From contig NZ_CP036170.1 of the NCBI RefSeq assembly GCF_004295125.1, forward strand, positions 1,421,501 through 1,485,500: a DNA stretch of 64,000 nucleotides. The letters run 5' to 3'. Positions 9,363 through 19,062 of this stretch are shown here, one piece after another. A program made the position numbers and the translations under genes. Within the stretch, counting starts at the first letter, position 1; every line of letters begins with the position of its first letter. The notes beneath the pieces were generated by a model that was not told where the DNA came from, did not search any database, and was given only the letters and a program-made list of their open reading frames with translations. The stretch comes from [Clostridium] scindens ATCC 35704. Lineage in GTDB: Bacteria; Bacillota; Clostridia; Lachnospirales; Lachnospiraceae.

Positions 9363-9599
9363 ATGAAAGTACAGAACATCACAGACGTAGATAAATTTTT
9401 TAAGGTAGTTGACCAGTGCAAAGGCAGGGTCGAGTTAGTAACAGGCGAGGGCGACAGGCTGAACTTAAAGTCCAAACTGTCCCAGTACGTGTCTATGGCG
9501 AATATTTTCTCTAATGGAGAGATTCCGGAGTTAGAGATTATTGCATATGAGAAGGAAGATATTGACAAACTGGTGAACTTTATGATCAACGGCCAGTAA
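9363..9599 (+). CDS. Small HPr-like fold protein without the phospho-histidine
   Basis: 78 residues, acidic, no membrane segment. The helix-strand pattern, with RLNLKSKLSQYVSMANIFSN in the middle, resembles the second half of HPr-like domains (there usually a KSIMGVMSL-type helix). The N-terminal active-site histidine of true PTS HPr is absent. A second protein of similar size and pattern is at 26226. It has its own promoter and a strong terminator, so it is a single-gene unit. The function is unknown; the fold assignment is inference. Confidence 0.6.
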   Translation: MKVQNITDVDKFFKVVDQCKGRVELVTGEGDRLNLKSKLSQYVSMANIFSNGEIPELEIIAYEKEDIDKLVNFMINGQ

Positions 9600-9644
9600 C
9601 AGGCCGGGGCTTGACGATGATATAAGCAGATAGCAGAAATGATT

Positions 9645-9681
9645 ACTGCCAATGGAGGATTATCCATTGGCAGTTTTTTTG
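9645..9681 (+). terminator. Intrinsic terminator
   Basis: A 12-bp perfect stem, ACTGCCAATGGA (9645-9656) with TCCATTGGCAGT (9663-9674), is followed by a run of T. Confidence 0.92.
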
Positions 9682-9797
9682 TCCGGTTTTTAGATTCACG
9701 TGTAAGAAAAAGGAACTTCCCCAAAACAAGGTTTTTTGGTATAGTATAAAAATACAGGACAGTCAACGATGTTTACAGATAGAAAGTGGGAAGGGAT

Positions 9798-12700
9798 ATG
9801 AGTTTTGCACATCTTCACGTTCATACAGAGTACAGTCTGCTGGACGGTTCCAACAAAATTAAAGAATGTGTTTCCAGAGTCAAGGAACTGGGAATGGACA
9901 GCGTAGCGATCACGGATCATGGCGTCATGTTCGGCGTTATTGATTTTTACAGGGCTGCCAAGGCCGTCGGCATAAAGCCGATCCTGGGCTGCGAAGTCTA
10001 TGTGGCGCCAGGCTCCAGGTTTGATAAAGAAGCAGTAGGAAGCGGGGACAACAGGTATTACCATCTGGTTCTTCTTGCGGAGACTGATCTGGGCTATCAC
10101 AATCTGATGAAGATCGTATCCCGGGGATTTACCGAGGGATATTATTATAAGCCTCGTGTGGATATGGAGATCCTTAAGGAGTTCCACCAAGGCATCATTG
10201 CCCTCAGCGCCTGTCTCGCGGGAGAGGTACAGAAGAATATTGTCCGCGGGATGTATGAAGAGGGAAAAGCAGCGGCATTAAGATATCAGGAGATATTCGG
10301 GGAGGGAAATTTCTTCCTGGAATTGCAGGATCACGGGATCCAGGAACAAAAATTGGTGAACCAGTCGCTGCTTAGGATGGCAAAGGAGACGCAGATTGGA
10401 CTGGTGGCCACCAATGACGTCCACTATACTTACGCGGAGGATGAGAAGGCCCATGATATCCTCCTGTGCATCCAGACCGGCAAGAAGGTGGCGGATGAAG
10501 ACCGTATGCGCTATGAGGGCGGCCAGTACTATATCAAGTCGGAAGAAGAAATGAAAACACTCTTCCCTTATGCCCTGGAGGCCCTTGAGAATACGCAGAA
10601 GATTGCGGACCGCTGCAATGTAGAGATTGAATTCGGCGTGACCAAACTGCCGAAATACGATGTCCCGGAAGGCTATACTTCCTGGGAATATCTGAATAAA
10701 TTATGCTATGACGGATTAAAGGAGCGTTATCCGGACGGGGAGGGATCCTTGAAAGAGCGGCTGGAGTACGAATTGTCCGTAATCAAGTCCATGGGATATG
10801 TGGATTATTTCCTGATCGTGTGGGACTTTATCAAATATGCCAGGGATCATGACATCATGGTAGGTCCGGGAAGGGGGTCGGCGGCGGGCAGCATCGTATC
10901 GTATACCCTTGGAATTACCAGTATCGACCCAATTAAGTACCAGCTGCTGTTTGAGCGTTTCCTGAATCCGGAACGCGTATCCATGCCCGATATTGACGTG
11001 GACTTCTGCTTCGAGCGCAGGCAGGAGGTCATCGACTATGTTGTGGAAAAATACGGATCCGACCGGGTGGTACAGATCGTCACCTTTGGTACTATGGCTG
11101 CCAGAGGCGTTATAAGGGACGTAGGAAGGGTTATGGATCTGCCTTACGCATTCGTGGACGGTATTGCGAAAATGGTGCCTACAGAGTTGAATATTACGCT
11201 TGAGCGGGCACTGACGGTTAACCCGGAATTTAAAAGAATGTACCAGGAGGACGAGCAGGTCAGGGAATTGATTGATATGTCTAAGAGGCTGGAAGGACTT
11301 CCCAGGCATACATCCATGCATGCGGCCGGGGTAGTCATCAGCCAGAAGGCGATCGATGAGTATGTGCCCCTGTCTTTGGGATCTGACGGCTCTGTCACCA
11401 CCCAGTTTACCATGACTACGCTGGAAGAACTGGGGCTGCTTAAGATGGACTTCCTGGGGCTTCGGACGCTGACCGTGATTCAGGATGCGGTCAAGCTGGC
11501 AAGCCGGTCCTCTGGCAAAGACATTAATATGGAACAGATCGACTATAATGATAAGGCAGTGCTGGACTCCATAGGAACAGGGCGTACGGATGGCATATTC
11601 CAGCTGGAAAGCGGCGGGATGAAGAGTTTCATGAAGGAACTAAAGCCGCAGAACCTGGAGGATATCATTGCCGGCATCTCCTTATACCGTCCGGGCCCGA
11701 TGGATTTCATACCGCAGTATATCAAGGGCAAGAACCATATGGATAACATCACTTATGACTGCCCCCAGCTGGAGCCGATTCTTGCCCCTACCTATGGCTG
11801 CATCGTCTACCAGGAGCAGGTCATGCAGATTGTGCGGGATCTGGCAGGATACACGCTGGGACGAAGCGACCTGCTGCGGCGCGCCATGTCCAAGAAAAAG
11901 GGCGATGTCATGAAGAAGGAGCGCCAGAGTTTCGTGTACGGCAATGAGGCCGAAGGGGTTCCCGGCTGCATCGCCAATGGAATTGATGAAAAGACTGCCA
12001 ATAAGATCTATGATGAGATGATTGATTTCGCCAAATATGCTTTTAATAAATCCCATGCGGCCGCCTATGCGGTGGTATCCTATCAGACGGCATGGCTGAA
12101 GTATTACTATCCGGTGGAGTTCATGGCGGCTCTTATGACATCCGTCATTGAAAATCCGGGGAAAGTATCAGAATATATCTATACCTGCCGCCAGATGGGA
12201 ATTGAGATCCTGCCCCCAGACATTAACAAGGGAGAGGGAAGCTTCTCCGTAGATAACGGCAATATTCGCTATGGACTGGCCGCCATCAAGAGCATCGGCA
12301 AGCCGGTCATCCAGGCGATATTGACAGAACGGGAGGCCAGAGGGGAATTCAAGAATATGAAGGATTTCATCGAACGTCTCTCTGGAAAAGAGGTCAACAA
12401 GCGTACGATCGAAAGTTTTATCAAGTCAGGCGCATTTGACAGCCTGGGTGGGACCAGGAAGCAGTTTATGGTCATCTACGTGCAGATTCTGGATCAGGTT
12501 AACCAGGAAAGGAAATATTCCATGACCGGACAGATGTCTCTGTTCGATATGGTGGATGAGGATCAGAAGGCAGAGTTTGACATACCGCTTCCAGATGTGG
12601 GAGAGTACGAGAAGGAGACGAAGCTGGCATTTGAAAAAGAAGTGCTGGGCGTGTATCTTAGCGGCCATCCCATGGAAGAATATGAAGAGAAGTGGCGAAA

Positions 12701-13274
12701 GAGCATATCCAAGACTACCCTGGATTTCCAGCTGGTAGAAGATACCGGGCACACCAAGGTTTCAGACGGCGCCAGGGAAATTATTGGAGGAATGATCACC
12801 GATAAGACCATCAAATATACGAAGAATAATAAAGTAATGGCATTTGTGACCTTGGAAGACATGTTGGGGTCGGTCGAAGTGGTGGTATTTCCAAAGGATT
12901 ATGAGAAGAATCAGCAGTACCTGAATGAGGACAGCAAAGTATTCATTAAGGGTCGGGTATCCGAGGAAGACGATGCCCCCAGCAAGCTGATCTGCGAGTC
13001 GGTGATTCCCTTTGAGCAGACGAAGCGGGAAATATGGCTTCAGTATGGCAGCAAAGAAGAATATCTGGCGGAAGAAGCACAGCTTCTGGATCTGATCAAG
13101 GACTCTGACGGGCAGGATGCGGTGGTCATCTACTGTCGGAAAGAGAAGGCGGTAAAACGACTCGGGGCCGGTCGGAGCGTAAGCGCGGATGCCCGTCTGT
13201 TAAGCAGATTGACGAATTATCTGGGGGAATCTTGTGTAAAAGTTATAGAAAAACCCATTGAAAACATTCGTTAA
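9798..13274 (+). CDS. dnaE: DNA polymerase III alpha subunit, DnaE type
   Basis: About 1158 residues. The order is N-terminal PHP domain (FAHLHVHTEYSLLDGSNKI), family C palm/finger core with GPGRGSAAGS and catalytic aspartates in MPDIDVDFCFERR near residue 397, helix-hairpin-helix region, then an OB-fold (IIGGMITDKTIKYTKNNKVM). A GTG at 9786 is in frame; the ATG at 9798 gives the usual MSFAHLH start and is preferred. DnaE in Firmicutes extends primers at the replication fork beside PolC. pfkA follows, in the conserved clostridial order. Confidence 0.96.
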   Translation: MSFAHLHVHTEYSLLDGSNKIKECVSRVKELGMDSVAITDHGVMFGVIDFYRAAKAVGIKPILGCEVYVAPGSRFDKEAVGSGDNRYYHLVLLAETDLGYHNLMKIVSRGFTEGYYYKPRVDMEILKEFHQGIIALSACLAGEVQKNIVRGMYEEGKAAALRYQEIFGEGNFFLELQDHGIQEQKLVNQSLLRMAKETQIGLVATNDVHYTYAEDEKAHDILLCIQTGKKVADEDRMRYEGGQYYIKSEEEMKTLFPYALEALENTQKIADRCNVEIEFGVTKLPKYDVPEGYTSWEYLNKLCYDGLKERYPDGEGSLKERLEYELSVIKSMGYVDYFLIVWDFIKYARDHDIMVGPGRGSAAGSIVSYTLGITSIDPIKYQLLFERFLNPERVSMPDIDVDFCFERRQEVIDYVVEKYGSDRVVQIVTFGTMAARGVIRDVGRVMDLPYAFVDGIAKMVPTELNITLERALTVNPEFKRMYQEDEQVRELIDMSKRLEGLPRHTSMHAAGVVISQKAIDEYVPLSLGSDGSVTTQFTMTTLEELGLLKMDFLGLRTLTVIQDAVKLASRSSGKDINMEQIDYNDKAVLDSIGTGRTDGIFQLESGGMKSFMKELKPQNLEDIIAGISLYRPGPMDFIPQYIKGKNHMDNITYDCPQLEPILAPTYGCIVYQEQVMQIVRDLAGYTLGRSDLLRRAMSKKKGDVMKKERQSFVYGNEAEGVPGCIANGIDEKTANKIYDEMIDFAKYAFNKSHAAAYAVVSYQTAWLKYYYPVEFMAALMTSVIENPGKVSEYIYTCRQMGIEILPPDINKGEGSFSVDNGNIRYGLAAIKSIGKPVIQAILTEREARGEFKNMKDFIERLSGKEVNKRTIESFIKSGAFDSLGGTRKQFMVIYVQILDQVNQERKYSMTGQMSLFDMVDEDQKAEFDIPLPDVGEYEKETKLAFEKEVLGVYLSGHPMEEYEEKWRKSISKTTLDFQLVEDTGHTKVSDGAREIIGGMITDKTIKYTKNNKVMAFVTLEDMLGSVEVVVFPKDYEKNQQYLNEDSKVFIKGRVSEEDDAPSKLICESVIPFEQTKREIWLQYGSKEEYLAEEAQLLDLIKDSDGQDAVVIYCRKEKAVKRLGAGRSVSADARLLSRLTNYLGESCVKVIEKPIENIR

Positions 13275-13286
13275 TTCATGTACAAT
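13258..13286 (+). promoter_or_regulatory. Promoter for pfkA
   Basis: TTGAAA (13258-13263), 17-base spacer, TACAAT (13281-13286). The -35 element lies inside the last codons of dnaE. Confidence 0.65.
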
Positions 13287-13342
13287 GTAGCACGAGGATA
13301 GTAAGGAATTAAGAAGAACGCTAATACAATGGAGGAATTAAG

Positions 13343-14320
13343 ATGGCAGAGAAAATAATTCGTACGATAGGCGTATTGACAAGCGGTGGGGACGCGCCGG
13401 GAATGAATGCGGCAATTCGTGCGGTAGTCAGGACGGCATTAGGAAAAGGACTGAAAGTAAGAGGCATCAGGAGAGGATACCAGGGCCTTTTGAATGAAGA
13501 GATTATTGACCTGTCAGCCAGAGATGTATCCGACACCATCCAGCGCGGCGGCACGATCCTTCAGACAGCGCGCTGCGACGAGATGCGCACAGAAGAAGGA
13601 CAGCAGAAGGCGGCGGCTATCTGTAAGAAATATGGAATTGACGGGCTTGTAGTAATCGGAGGAGACGGTTCCTTTAAGGGTGCCCAGAAACTGGCAAACC
13701 TGGGAATCAATACAATTGGCTTGCCGGGAACCATCGATCTTGACATTGCCTGTACAGAATATACGATTGGATTTGACACGGCAGTGAATACGGCAATGGA
13801 AGCGATTGACAAGGTACGCGACACCTCTACTTCCCATGAAAGATGCTCAATCATCGAGGTTATGGGAAGAGATGCCGGATATCTGGCACTGTGGTGCGGC
13901 ATTGCCAACGGTGCGGAGCGTATCCTGATGCCGGAAGAGCATGACTATAACGAAGAGGCAATCGTTGCTGACATTCAGGAATGCCGGAAGCGTGGAAAGA
14001 AGAACTATATCATCATCAATGCAGAAGGCATTGGCGATTCCATGAACATGGCGAAGAGAATCGAAGAGGCGACGGGCATGGAGACAAGGGCAACAGTGCT
14101 TGGACACATGCAGCGAGGCGGAAGCCCTACCTGCAAGGACAGAGTCTATGCATCCATCATGGGAGCGCTGGCGGTGGATCTGCTTGAACAAGGAAAGACG
14201 AACCGCGTGGTGGGATACAAGCATGGAGAATACGTTGATTTTGACATCGACGAGGCACTGGGCATGCAGAAAGGAATTCCGGCATACCAGTATGAGATAG
14301 CAAAGGAACTTGCATTATAG
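13343..14320 (+). CDS. pfkA: ATP-dependent 6-phosphofructokinase
   Basis: 325 residues. It catalyses the committing step of glycolysis in the cytoplasm. The N-terminal nucleotide loop is GVLTSGGDAPGMNAAIRAVV. GGDGS near residue 108 marks the ATP-dependent rather than pyrophosphate-dependent type. The catalytic loop reads PGTIDLDI, where most ATP-PFKs have PGTIDNDI; both aspartates are kept. Substrate residues MGRDAGYLAL and the later GHMQRGGSP are intact. RBS TGGAGGAATT. A terminator follows. Confidence 0.95.
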   Translation: MAEKIIRTIGVLTSGGDAPGMNAAIRAVVRTALGKGLKVRGIRRGYQGLLNEEIIDLSARDVSDTIQRGGTILQTARCDEMRTEEGQQKAAAICKKYGIDGLVVIGGDGSFKGAQKLANLGINTIGLPGTIDLDIACTEYTIGFDTAVNTAMEAIDKVRDTSTSHERCSIIEVMGRDAGYLALWCGIANGAERILMPEEHDYNEEAIVADIQECRKRGKKNYIIINAEGIGDSMNMAKRIEEATGMETRATVLGHMQRGGSPTCKDRVYASIMGALAVDLLEQGKTNRVVGYKHGEYVDFDIDEALGMQKGIPAYQYEIAKELAL

Positions 14321-14340
14321 GAACTCTATGAGGCAAGAAA

Positions 14341-14377
14341 AAGGCATTGGATGAAGAAAAATCCAATGCCTTTTTAA
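14341..14377 (+). terminator. Intrinsic terminator after pfkA
   Basis: A perfect 12-bp stem, AAGGCATTGGAT (14341-14352) with ATCCAATGCCTT (14361-14372), is followed by T residues. Confidence 0.92.
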
Positions 14378-14419
14378 ATATACAGGAACACCCATAAACC
14401 CGCTTTGGGGAAATTACTC

Positions 14420-14448
14420 TTGAAAACAGCAGGGATTGACGTTACAAT
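14420..14448 (+). promoter_or_regulatory. Promoter for murI
   Basis: TTGAAA (14420-14425), 17-base spacer, TACAAT (14443-14448), upstream of the murI ribosome-binding site. Confidence 0.7.
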
Positions 14449-14483
14449 GAGTATTACGAATGGTTTTAAAGGAGATAATAATT

Positions 14484-15305
14484 GTGGAGAATAATAGAGA
14501 AAATACAGCGCCGGTAGGAGTGTTTGACTCTGGCGTGGGAGGGCTGACGGTAGCGCGGGAAATCATGCGCCAGCTTCCTATGGAGAATGTGGTGTATTTT
14601 GGAGATACGGCAAGAGTTCCCTATGGAAGCAAGTCCAGAGATAATATTATCCGGTTCTCCAGGCAGATTATTCGCTTCCTGGAGACGAAGAATGTTAAGG
14701 CAATCGTGATTGCCTGCAATACGGCAAGCGCCCTTGCGCTCGACACGGTGCAGAAGGAGACGGATGTACCGGTGATCGGAGTGATAGGGCCGGGAGCCAG
14801 AGCAGCTGTCAAGGAGACAAGGAACGGCCAGATTGGCGTGGTGGGGACGGAGGCGACCATACAGAGCGAGACTTATACCAAAGTGATACATAGCCTGAAT
14901 CCGGAAGCATCCGTTATCGGAAAGCCATGCCCGCTTTTCGTGCCGCTTGTGGAAGAGGGGTTTGCAAAGCACAAGATTACGGAAGAGGCCATTGATTTCT
15001 ATCTGTCGGATATGAAGTCAACGCAGATTGACACGATGATTCTGGGATGTACCCACTATCCACTGCTTCGCTCCAAGATCATGGCTTACTTCGGAGAAGA
15101 GATCCATATCGTGAATCCCGCCTATGAGACAGCTATGGACCTGAAGGCCGCGCTGAATGACTGCGGCATTGCCAATCAGTCAGGCATACCCGCGACCTAT
15201 GAGTTCTATGTAAGCGACGCCGCCCAGAAGTTTACGAAGTTCGCCAATTCCATCCTGCCATATGATGTAGCGACGACGAAGCAGATTAACATTGAGGAAT
15301 ACTAG
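14484..15305 (+). CDS. murI: Glutamate racemase
   Basis: About 273 residues. It interconverts L- and D-glutamate for peptidoglycan, without cofactor. The two catalytic cysteines are visible in IACNTASALAL and LGCTHYPLLR. The N-terminal signature is PVGVFDSGVGGLTVAREI. The GTG at 14484 with AAAGGAG upstream is the likely start; an in-frame ATG at 14460 lies upstream of that RBS and would put it inside the coding region. The DUF1934 gene follows after eight bases, so the two are probably one transcript. Confidence 0.94.
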   Translation: MENNRENTAPVGVFDSGVGGLTVAREIMRQLPMENVVYFGDTARVPYGSKSRDNIIRFSRQIIRFLETKNVKAIVIACNTASALALDTVQKETDVPVIGVIGPGARAAVKETRNGQIGVVGTEATIQSETYTKVIHSLNPEASVIGKPCPLFVPLVEEGFAKHKITEEAIDFYLSDMKSTQIDTMILGCTHYPLLRSKIMAYFGEEIHIVNPAYETAMDLKAALNDCGIANQSGIPATYEFYVSDAAQKFTKFANSILPYDVATTKQINIEEY

Positions 15306-15313
15306 GAGAGCCT

Positions 15314-15760
15314 ATGACAAAGGATGTATTACTTAGCATATCCGGCCTACATTACGATGTGGCCGGAGTAACGGAAGAAGATGAGAATGAGCCGATCGAA
15401 GTTATTACGCCTGCGGCGTATTACTTCAAGAACGGCAAGCATTATGTGATCTATGACGAAGTGGTGGAAGGGATGCCCGGTACGATTAAGAATAAGATCC
15501 GCATTGCCGAGGACGGCAAACTGGAAATCATGAAAAGCGGGCTTGCCAACACCCATATGGTCTTTGAAAAAGGCAAGATCAATATGACGGAGTATGAGAC
15601 GCCATACGGAGAACTTCTGGTGGGAATCCATACAAAGGAAATGACGGTAAAGTCGGAGGAAAAAATCATAGATGTCCATGTGAATTACGAATTGGATGTC
15701 AATGGAGAGATGGTGGCAGACTGCAATATCGAGATGAATATAAAAGCATTGGACCGGTAA
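15314..15760 (+). CDS. DUF1934 (YwiB-like) beta-barrel protein
   Basis: 148 residues, predicted all-beta, no signal peptide. The pattern YYFKNGKHYVIYDEVVEGMP then KIRIAEDGKLEIMKSG and INMTEYETPYGELLVGIHT is typical of the DUF1934/YwiB family, a lipocalin-like barrel of unknown function. It is often found next to cell-wall or arginyl-tRNA synthetase genes in Firmicutes. Here it follows murI. Its stop codon lies in the loop of the terminator that ends the unit. Confidence 0.8.
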   Translation: MTKDVLLSISGLHYDVAGVTEEDENEPIEVITPAAYYFKNGKHYVIYDEVVEGMPGTIKNKIRIAEDGKLEIMKSGLANTHMVFEKGKINMTEYETPYGELLVGIHTKEMTVKSEEKIIDVHVNYELDVNGEMVADCNIEMNIKALDR

Positions 15761-15775
15761 GATCCAATGCTTTTT
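15742..15775. terminator. Bidirectional terminator overlapping a stop codon
   Basis: AAAAGCATTGGA (15742-15753) pairs with TCCAATGCTTTT (15763-15774), flanked by A and T runs. It therefore can end both the + strand DUF1934 gene and the - strand gene at 15789. Confidence 0.9.
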
Positions 15776-15788
15776 ATGTGGCTTGTCC

Positions 15789-16229
15789 TTATTTGTTTCT
15801 TAATCTTGCGAAGAAGCCTTTCTTCTTCTGAGGAGTCTCTAATGGCCCTCTTAATCCTTTGACCGCGGTAATATAAATACCGCTTACGGTAGCCTTTACT
15901 TCCTTCTTGACGGGAATCAATGGGAATACCTGAGCATCGCACATCAATGTCATTACCTTCGGGCCTACCTTAGCCTTTACTACAGGAACTTTAGAGCGGC
16001 GCAGATACTTTGGCGTACCTTCTACGACAATACTTGGGAACCCGGCTTCCTTAAGCCTCATCTTGCCTTTATCAATGATAAGCATGGACACGGTCTGTGC
16101 GACGGCAGCCAGCTGCTCCTGCTGTTCGGCCTGCTTTTTCTCTGCTCTTTTTCCTAAGAAATACAATACGATGCAAGCAATGATTAAAACGACTAAAATA
16201 ACAAGCAATACAATCGTTAACGTCTTCAC
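15789..16229 (-). CDS. Membrane-anchored conserved protein of unknown function
   Basis: 146 residues. One N-terminal transmembrane helix (TIVLLVILVVLIIACIVLYFL) is followed by a Lys/Glu/Gln-rich linker (KRAEKKQAEQQEQ) and a small soluble domain with GTPKYLRRSKVPVVKAKVG and a basic tail KKKGFFARLRNK. It probably sits with its domain in the cytoplasm, given the positive charges after the helix. I do not recognise a named family. Convergent with the murI unit, sharing the terminator. Confidence 0.7.
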   Translation of the reverse strand: MKTLTIVLLVILVVLIIACIVLYFLGKRAEKKQAEQQEQLAAVAQTVSMLIIDKGKMRLKEAGFPSIVVEGTPKYLRRSKVPVVKAKVGPKVMTLMCDAQVFPLIPVKKEVKATVSGIYITAVKGLRGPLETPQKKKGFFARLRNK

Positions 16230-16313
16230 GGCGAACCTCCTAAAAATCTATTTTACACGAACTACATTGTACCATTCTTTGAACGCAAGTGCAAGAGATT
16301 TGAGATTTTGGGG

Positions 16314-16341
16314 TTACTTTTCCGGCAAGAAACGGTATAAT
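16314..16341 (+). promoter_or_regulatory. Probable promoter for cls
   Basis: TATAAT at 16336-16341 with a weaker TTACTT 16 bases upstream, 34 bases before the cls start. Confidence 0.5.
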
Positions 16342-16374
16342 AGATAAAATAACGAGATTTTTAAGGAGAGTAGC

Positions 16375-17850
16375 ATGCTTCATACTGTGACGGAGGGAAT
16401 TGGAACCGTATACTGGTGGATACTTGACCATCTGTTTCTTATTAACATCATATTTGCGCTGCTGATCATATTTTTTCAGCGGAGGAATCCTACGACGGTG
16501 TGGGCGTGGCTTTTGCTGCTTTACTTTATACCGGTGCTGGGATTTGTGCTGTATCTGGTGCTGGGGCAGAATTTCCGCAAGGACCGGATGTTCAAGATGA
16601 AGGAGATTGAAGGAGAGATCAAATATGCTGTCCGGCGGCAGGAGGAATCTATCTATCGTAAGAAATTAAGGCTTCGGGATCCCGAGCTTGAGCGGTTCAA
16701 AAGCCTGATCTTATATAACCTGAACGAAGGAGAAGCAGTACTGACGGATAATAACGATATCAGAATTTATACAGATGGACGGGAGAAGTTTAATGCACTG
16801 CTTACGGAGATGGAGCATGCGAGAAACTACATCCATCTGCAATACTATATTATCCGTAATGATGAACTGTGGCAGGAGATAGAAGAAGTCCTGGTCAGGA
16901 AGGCGAGGCAGGGAGTCGAAGTCCGGGTGCTGTTTGACAGCATGGGATGTAGAGGGATGCGTAACTCGGTCTGGATGCGCCTTGAGAAAGCAGGCATCGA
17001 GGTGGCGGAATTCTTTCCGGCGATCTTCGGCCAGCTCCAGTTACGCGTGAATTACCGGAACCACAGGAAGATCGTGGTTATAGATGGAAGAATCGGGTTC
17101 GTGGGCGGATTCAATATTGGAAGAGAGTATGTGGGGAAGGATAAGAAGTTCGGATACTGGCGGGATACTCACATCTGCATCGAAGGCTCGGCAGTCACTT
17201 CCCTGGCAGTACGGTTTGTGCTGGACTGGAATTACGCGGCTAAGGAAAATCTGTTTCTGGAGGATCGGATTTTTGAGATTCCTACGTATATCCGGAACGG
17301 GCGCGACCCTATTCAGATCATATCAAGCGGCCCGGATTCCAGAAGCCAGGAGATTCGTGACAATTATCTGAGACTGATTCATATGGCAAGGAAAAGCATC
17401 TACATTCAGACTCCGTATTTCATACCGGATGATGATATTGCGGATGCCCTGGTAATTGCAGCCAAGTCTGGAATCGACGTGCGCATCATGATTCCCTGCA
17501 AGCCAGATCATCCGTTCGTATACTGGGCAACCTACTCTTATCTGGGCGAGATGATCGAGGCAGGAGCAAGATGCTACACTTATGACAATGGATTCCTCCA
17601 TGCCAAGTGCATGTGCGTGGATGGACTGGTCAGCTGCATGGGAACTGCCAATATGGACATCCGCAGCTTCAGCCTGAATTTTGAAGTCAATGCGGTGATC
17701 TACAGCGCCAGGACGACGGAAAAGCTGATGGAGGCATTTGAGAACGATATTACCAAGAGCACTCTGGTGACAAGAAAGAAGTATGAGCAGCGCAATCTGC
17801 TCATTCGAATCAAAGAACAGTTCTGCAGGCTGCTCTCCCCTGTGCTGTAA
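16375..17850 (+). CDS. cls: Cardiolipin synthase
   Basis: 491 residues. Two N-terminal transmembrane helices (LFLINIIFALLIIFF, WAWLLLLYFIPVLGFVLYLVL) are followed by two phospholipase D domains. The HKD motifs are HRKIVVIDGRIGFVGGFNIG near residue 229 and HAKCMCVDGLVSCMGTANMD near 408. It condenses two phosphatidylglycerols to cardiolipin at the cytoplasmic membrane. It is a single-gene unit with its own probable promoter. Confidence 0.95.
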   Translation: MLHTVTEGIGTVYWWILDHLFLINIIFALLIIFFQRRNPTTVWAWLLLLYFIPVLGFVLYLVLGQNFRKDRMFKMKEIEGEIKYAVRRQEESIYRKKLRLRDPELERFKSLILYNLNEGEAVLTDNNDIRIYTDGREKFNALLTEMEHARNYIHLQYYIIRNDELWQEIEEVLVRKARQGVEVRVLFDSMGCRGMRNSVWMRLEKAGIEVAEFFPAIFGQLQLRVNYRNHRKIVVIDGRIGFVGGFNIGREYVGKDKKFGYWRDTHICIEGSAVTSLAVRFVLDWNYAAKENLFLEDRIFEIPTYIRNGRDPIQIISSGPDSRSQEIRDNYLRLIHMARKSIYIQTPYFIPDDDIADALVIAAKSGIDVRIMIPCKPDHPFVYWATYSYLGEMIEAGARCYTYDNGFLHAKCMCVDGLVSCMGTANMDIRSFSLNFEVNAVIYSARTTEKLMEAFENDITKSTLVTRKKYEQRNLLIRIKEQFCRLLSPVL

Positions 17851-17898
17851 CCGGCAGGGCAGATTCTTAATAAAGAGTGAAATATGTGTGAAAATGCT

Positions 17899-17926
17899 TT
17901 GAAAGTTCTGTTAAATGTGCTATAAC
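17899..17926 (+). promoter_or_regulatory. Promoter for the FKBP lipoprotein gene
   Basis: TTGAAA (17899-17904), 16-base spacer, TATAAC (17921-17926). Confidence 0.55.
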
Positions 17927-17968
17927 ATAATAGTGTGATTTAACGGAAAGTATAATAAGAGGTGTAAA

Positions 17969-19024
17969 ATGAAGAAGAAAATTGTAGTGCTATTAACAGG
18001 AATACTTGCCGCATCCATGATGCTGGCAGGCTGCGAAGGGAGCAAGGGACTGGAGACAGACAGCCTGAATATATCCCAATATAAAGGAGTAGAAGTTGAT
18101 CAAGTCAGCAAGCCGGACGAGATTACGGATAAAGACGTGGAAGATGCAATCCAGGCAACGCTTCAGACCAATGCAACCACTAATGATATCACAGACCGGG
18201 CGGTGAAGTCCGGGGACACGGTGAATATTGACTTCGTAGGAAAGATTGACGGAGTAGAATTTGAAGGCGGATCGGGAACAGACTACCCTCTGACCATAGG
18301 TTCCGGCCAGTTTATTGAGGGATTTGAGGACAGCGTTGTGGACCATAACATCGGAGATACCTATGACTGGGAGGGCAAGTTCCCGGATAATTACAATAAA
18401 ACGGAATATGCAGGGAAGCCGGTAGTATTTACCATTACGGTGAAGTCCATCAGCGAGCAGGTGGTGCCGGAACTGAACGATGAGTTTGTAAAGACGGTTT
18501 CTGAGAAATCAAAGAATGTAAAAGAGTATAAGAAGGAAGTAAAAAAGCAGCTGGAAGATGATGCCCAGACCACTTACAAGGATACGCTAACCCAGAAGGT
18601 ATGGCAAAAAGTTTTGGACAACACGAAGGTGAAGAAGTATCCGAAGAAAAAGGTAAAAGAAATCTCTGATTCCCTGGTCGAGCAGTATAAAACGGCAGCG
18701 GAGTATTATCAGACAGATTACGAGACATTCCTTAAGGAGCAGATGGGAAGTTCAGTAGAAGATTTCGAGGCCCAGGTGGACGAAGCAGCCAAATCAAGTG
18801 TCAAGCAGCAGCTGGTGACGGATGCCATCGCGGACAAAGAAAAGATCAAAATGGATGATAAAGAGTACGAGAAGCAGTTGAAGAAGATTGCGGACGCGTA
18901 CGGATATGAAGATATCAAAGCAGTTAAGGAAGCAGCATCCGAGGAAGATCTAAAAGAGATTGCACTGAATAACATGGTGAAAGAATGGCTGACAGAGCAC
19001 TGCGTGCAGGTTGCTTCAAAATAA
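17969..19024 (+). CDS. Trigger-factor-like FKBP peptidyl-prolyl isomerase lipoprotein
   Basis: 351 residues. The signal peptide ends in the lipobox LAGC (Cys22). The FKBP domain (about 70-155) has SGDTVNIDFVGKIDGVEFEG and SGQFIEGFEDSVVDHNIGD. A long charged helical region similar to the trigger-factor C-terminal chaperone arms follows (about 165-345). The protein probably folds secreted proteins at the outer membrane face, by analogy. It is not the ribosomal trigger factor because it lacks the ribosome-binding N-domain and is exported. Confidence 0.85.
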   Translation: MKKKIVVLLTGILAASMMLAGCEGSKGLETDSLNISQYKGVEVDQVSKPDEITDKDVEDAIQATLQTNATTNDITDRAVKSGDTVNIDFVGKIDGVEFEGGSGTDYPLTIGSGQFIEGFEDSVVDHNIGDTYDWEGKFPDNYNKTEYAGKPVVFTITVKSISEQVVPELNDEFVKTVSEKSKNVKEYKKEVKKQLEDDAQTTYKDTLTQKVWQKVLDNTKVKKYPKKKVKEISDSLVEQYKTAAEYYQTDYETFLKEQMGSSVEDFEAQVDEAAKSSVKQQLVTDAIADKEKIKMDDKEYEKQLKKIADAYGYEDIKAVKEAASEEDLKEIALNNMVKEWLTEHCVQVASK

Positions 19025-19062
19025 GCCGCTGGTAGTTTCAGGAAGTAAAGACATATAAAGAC

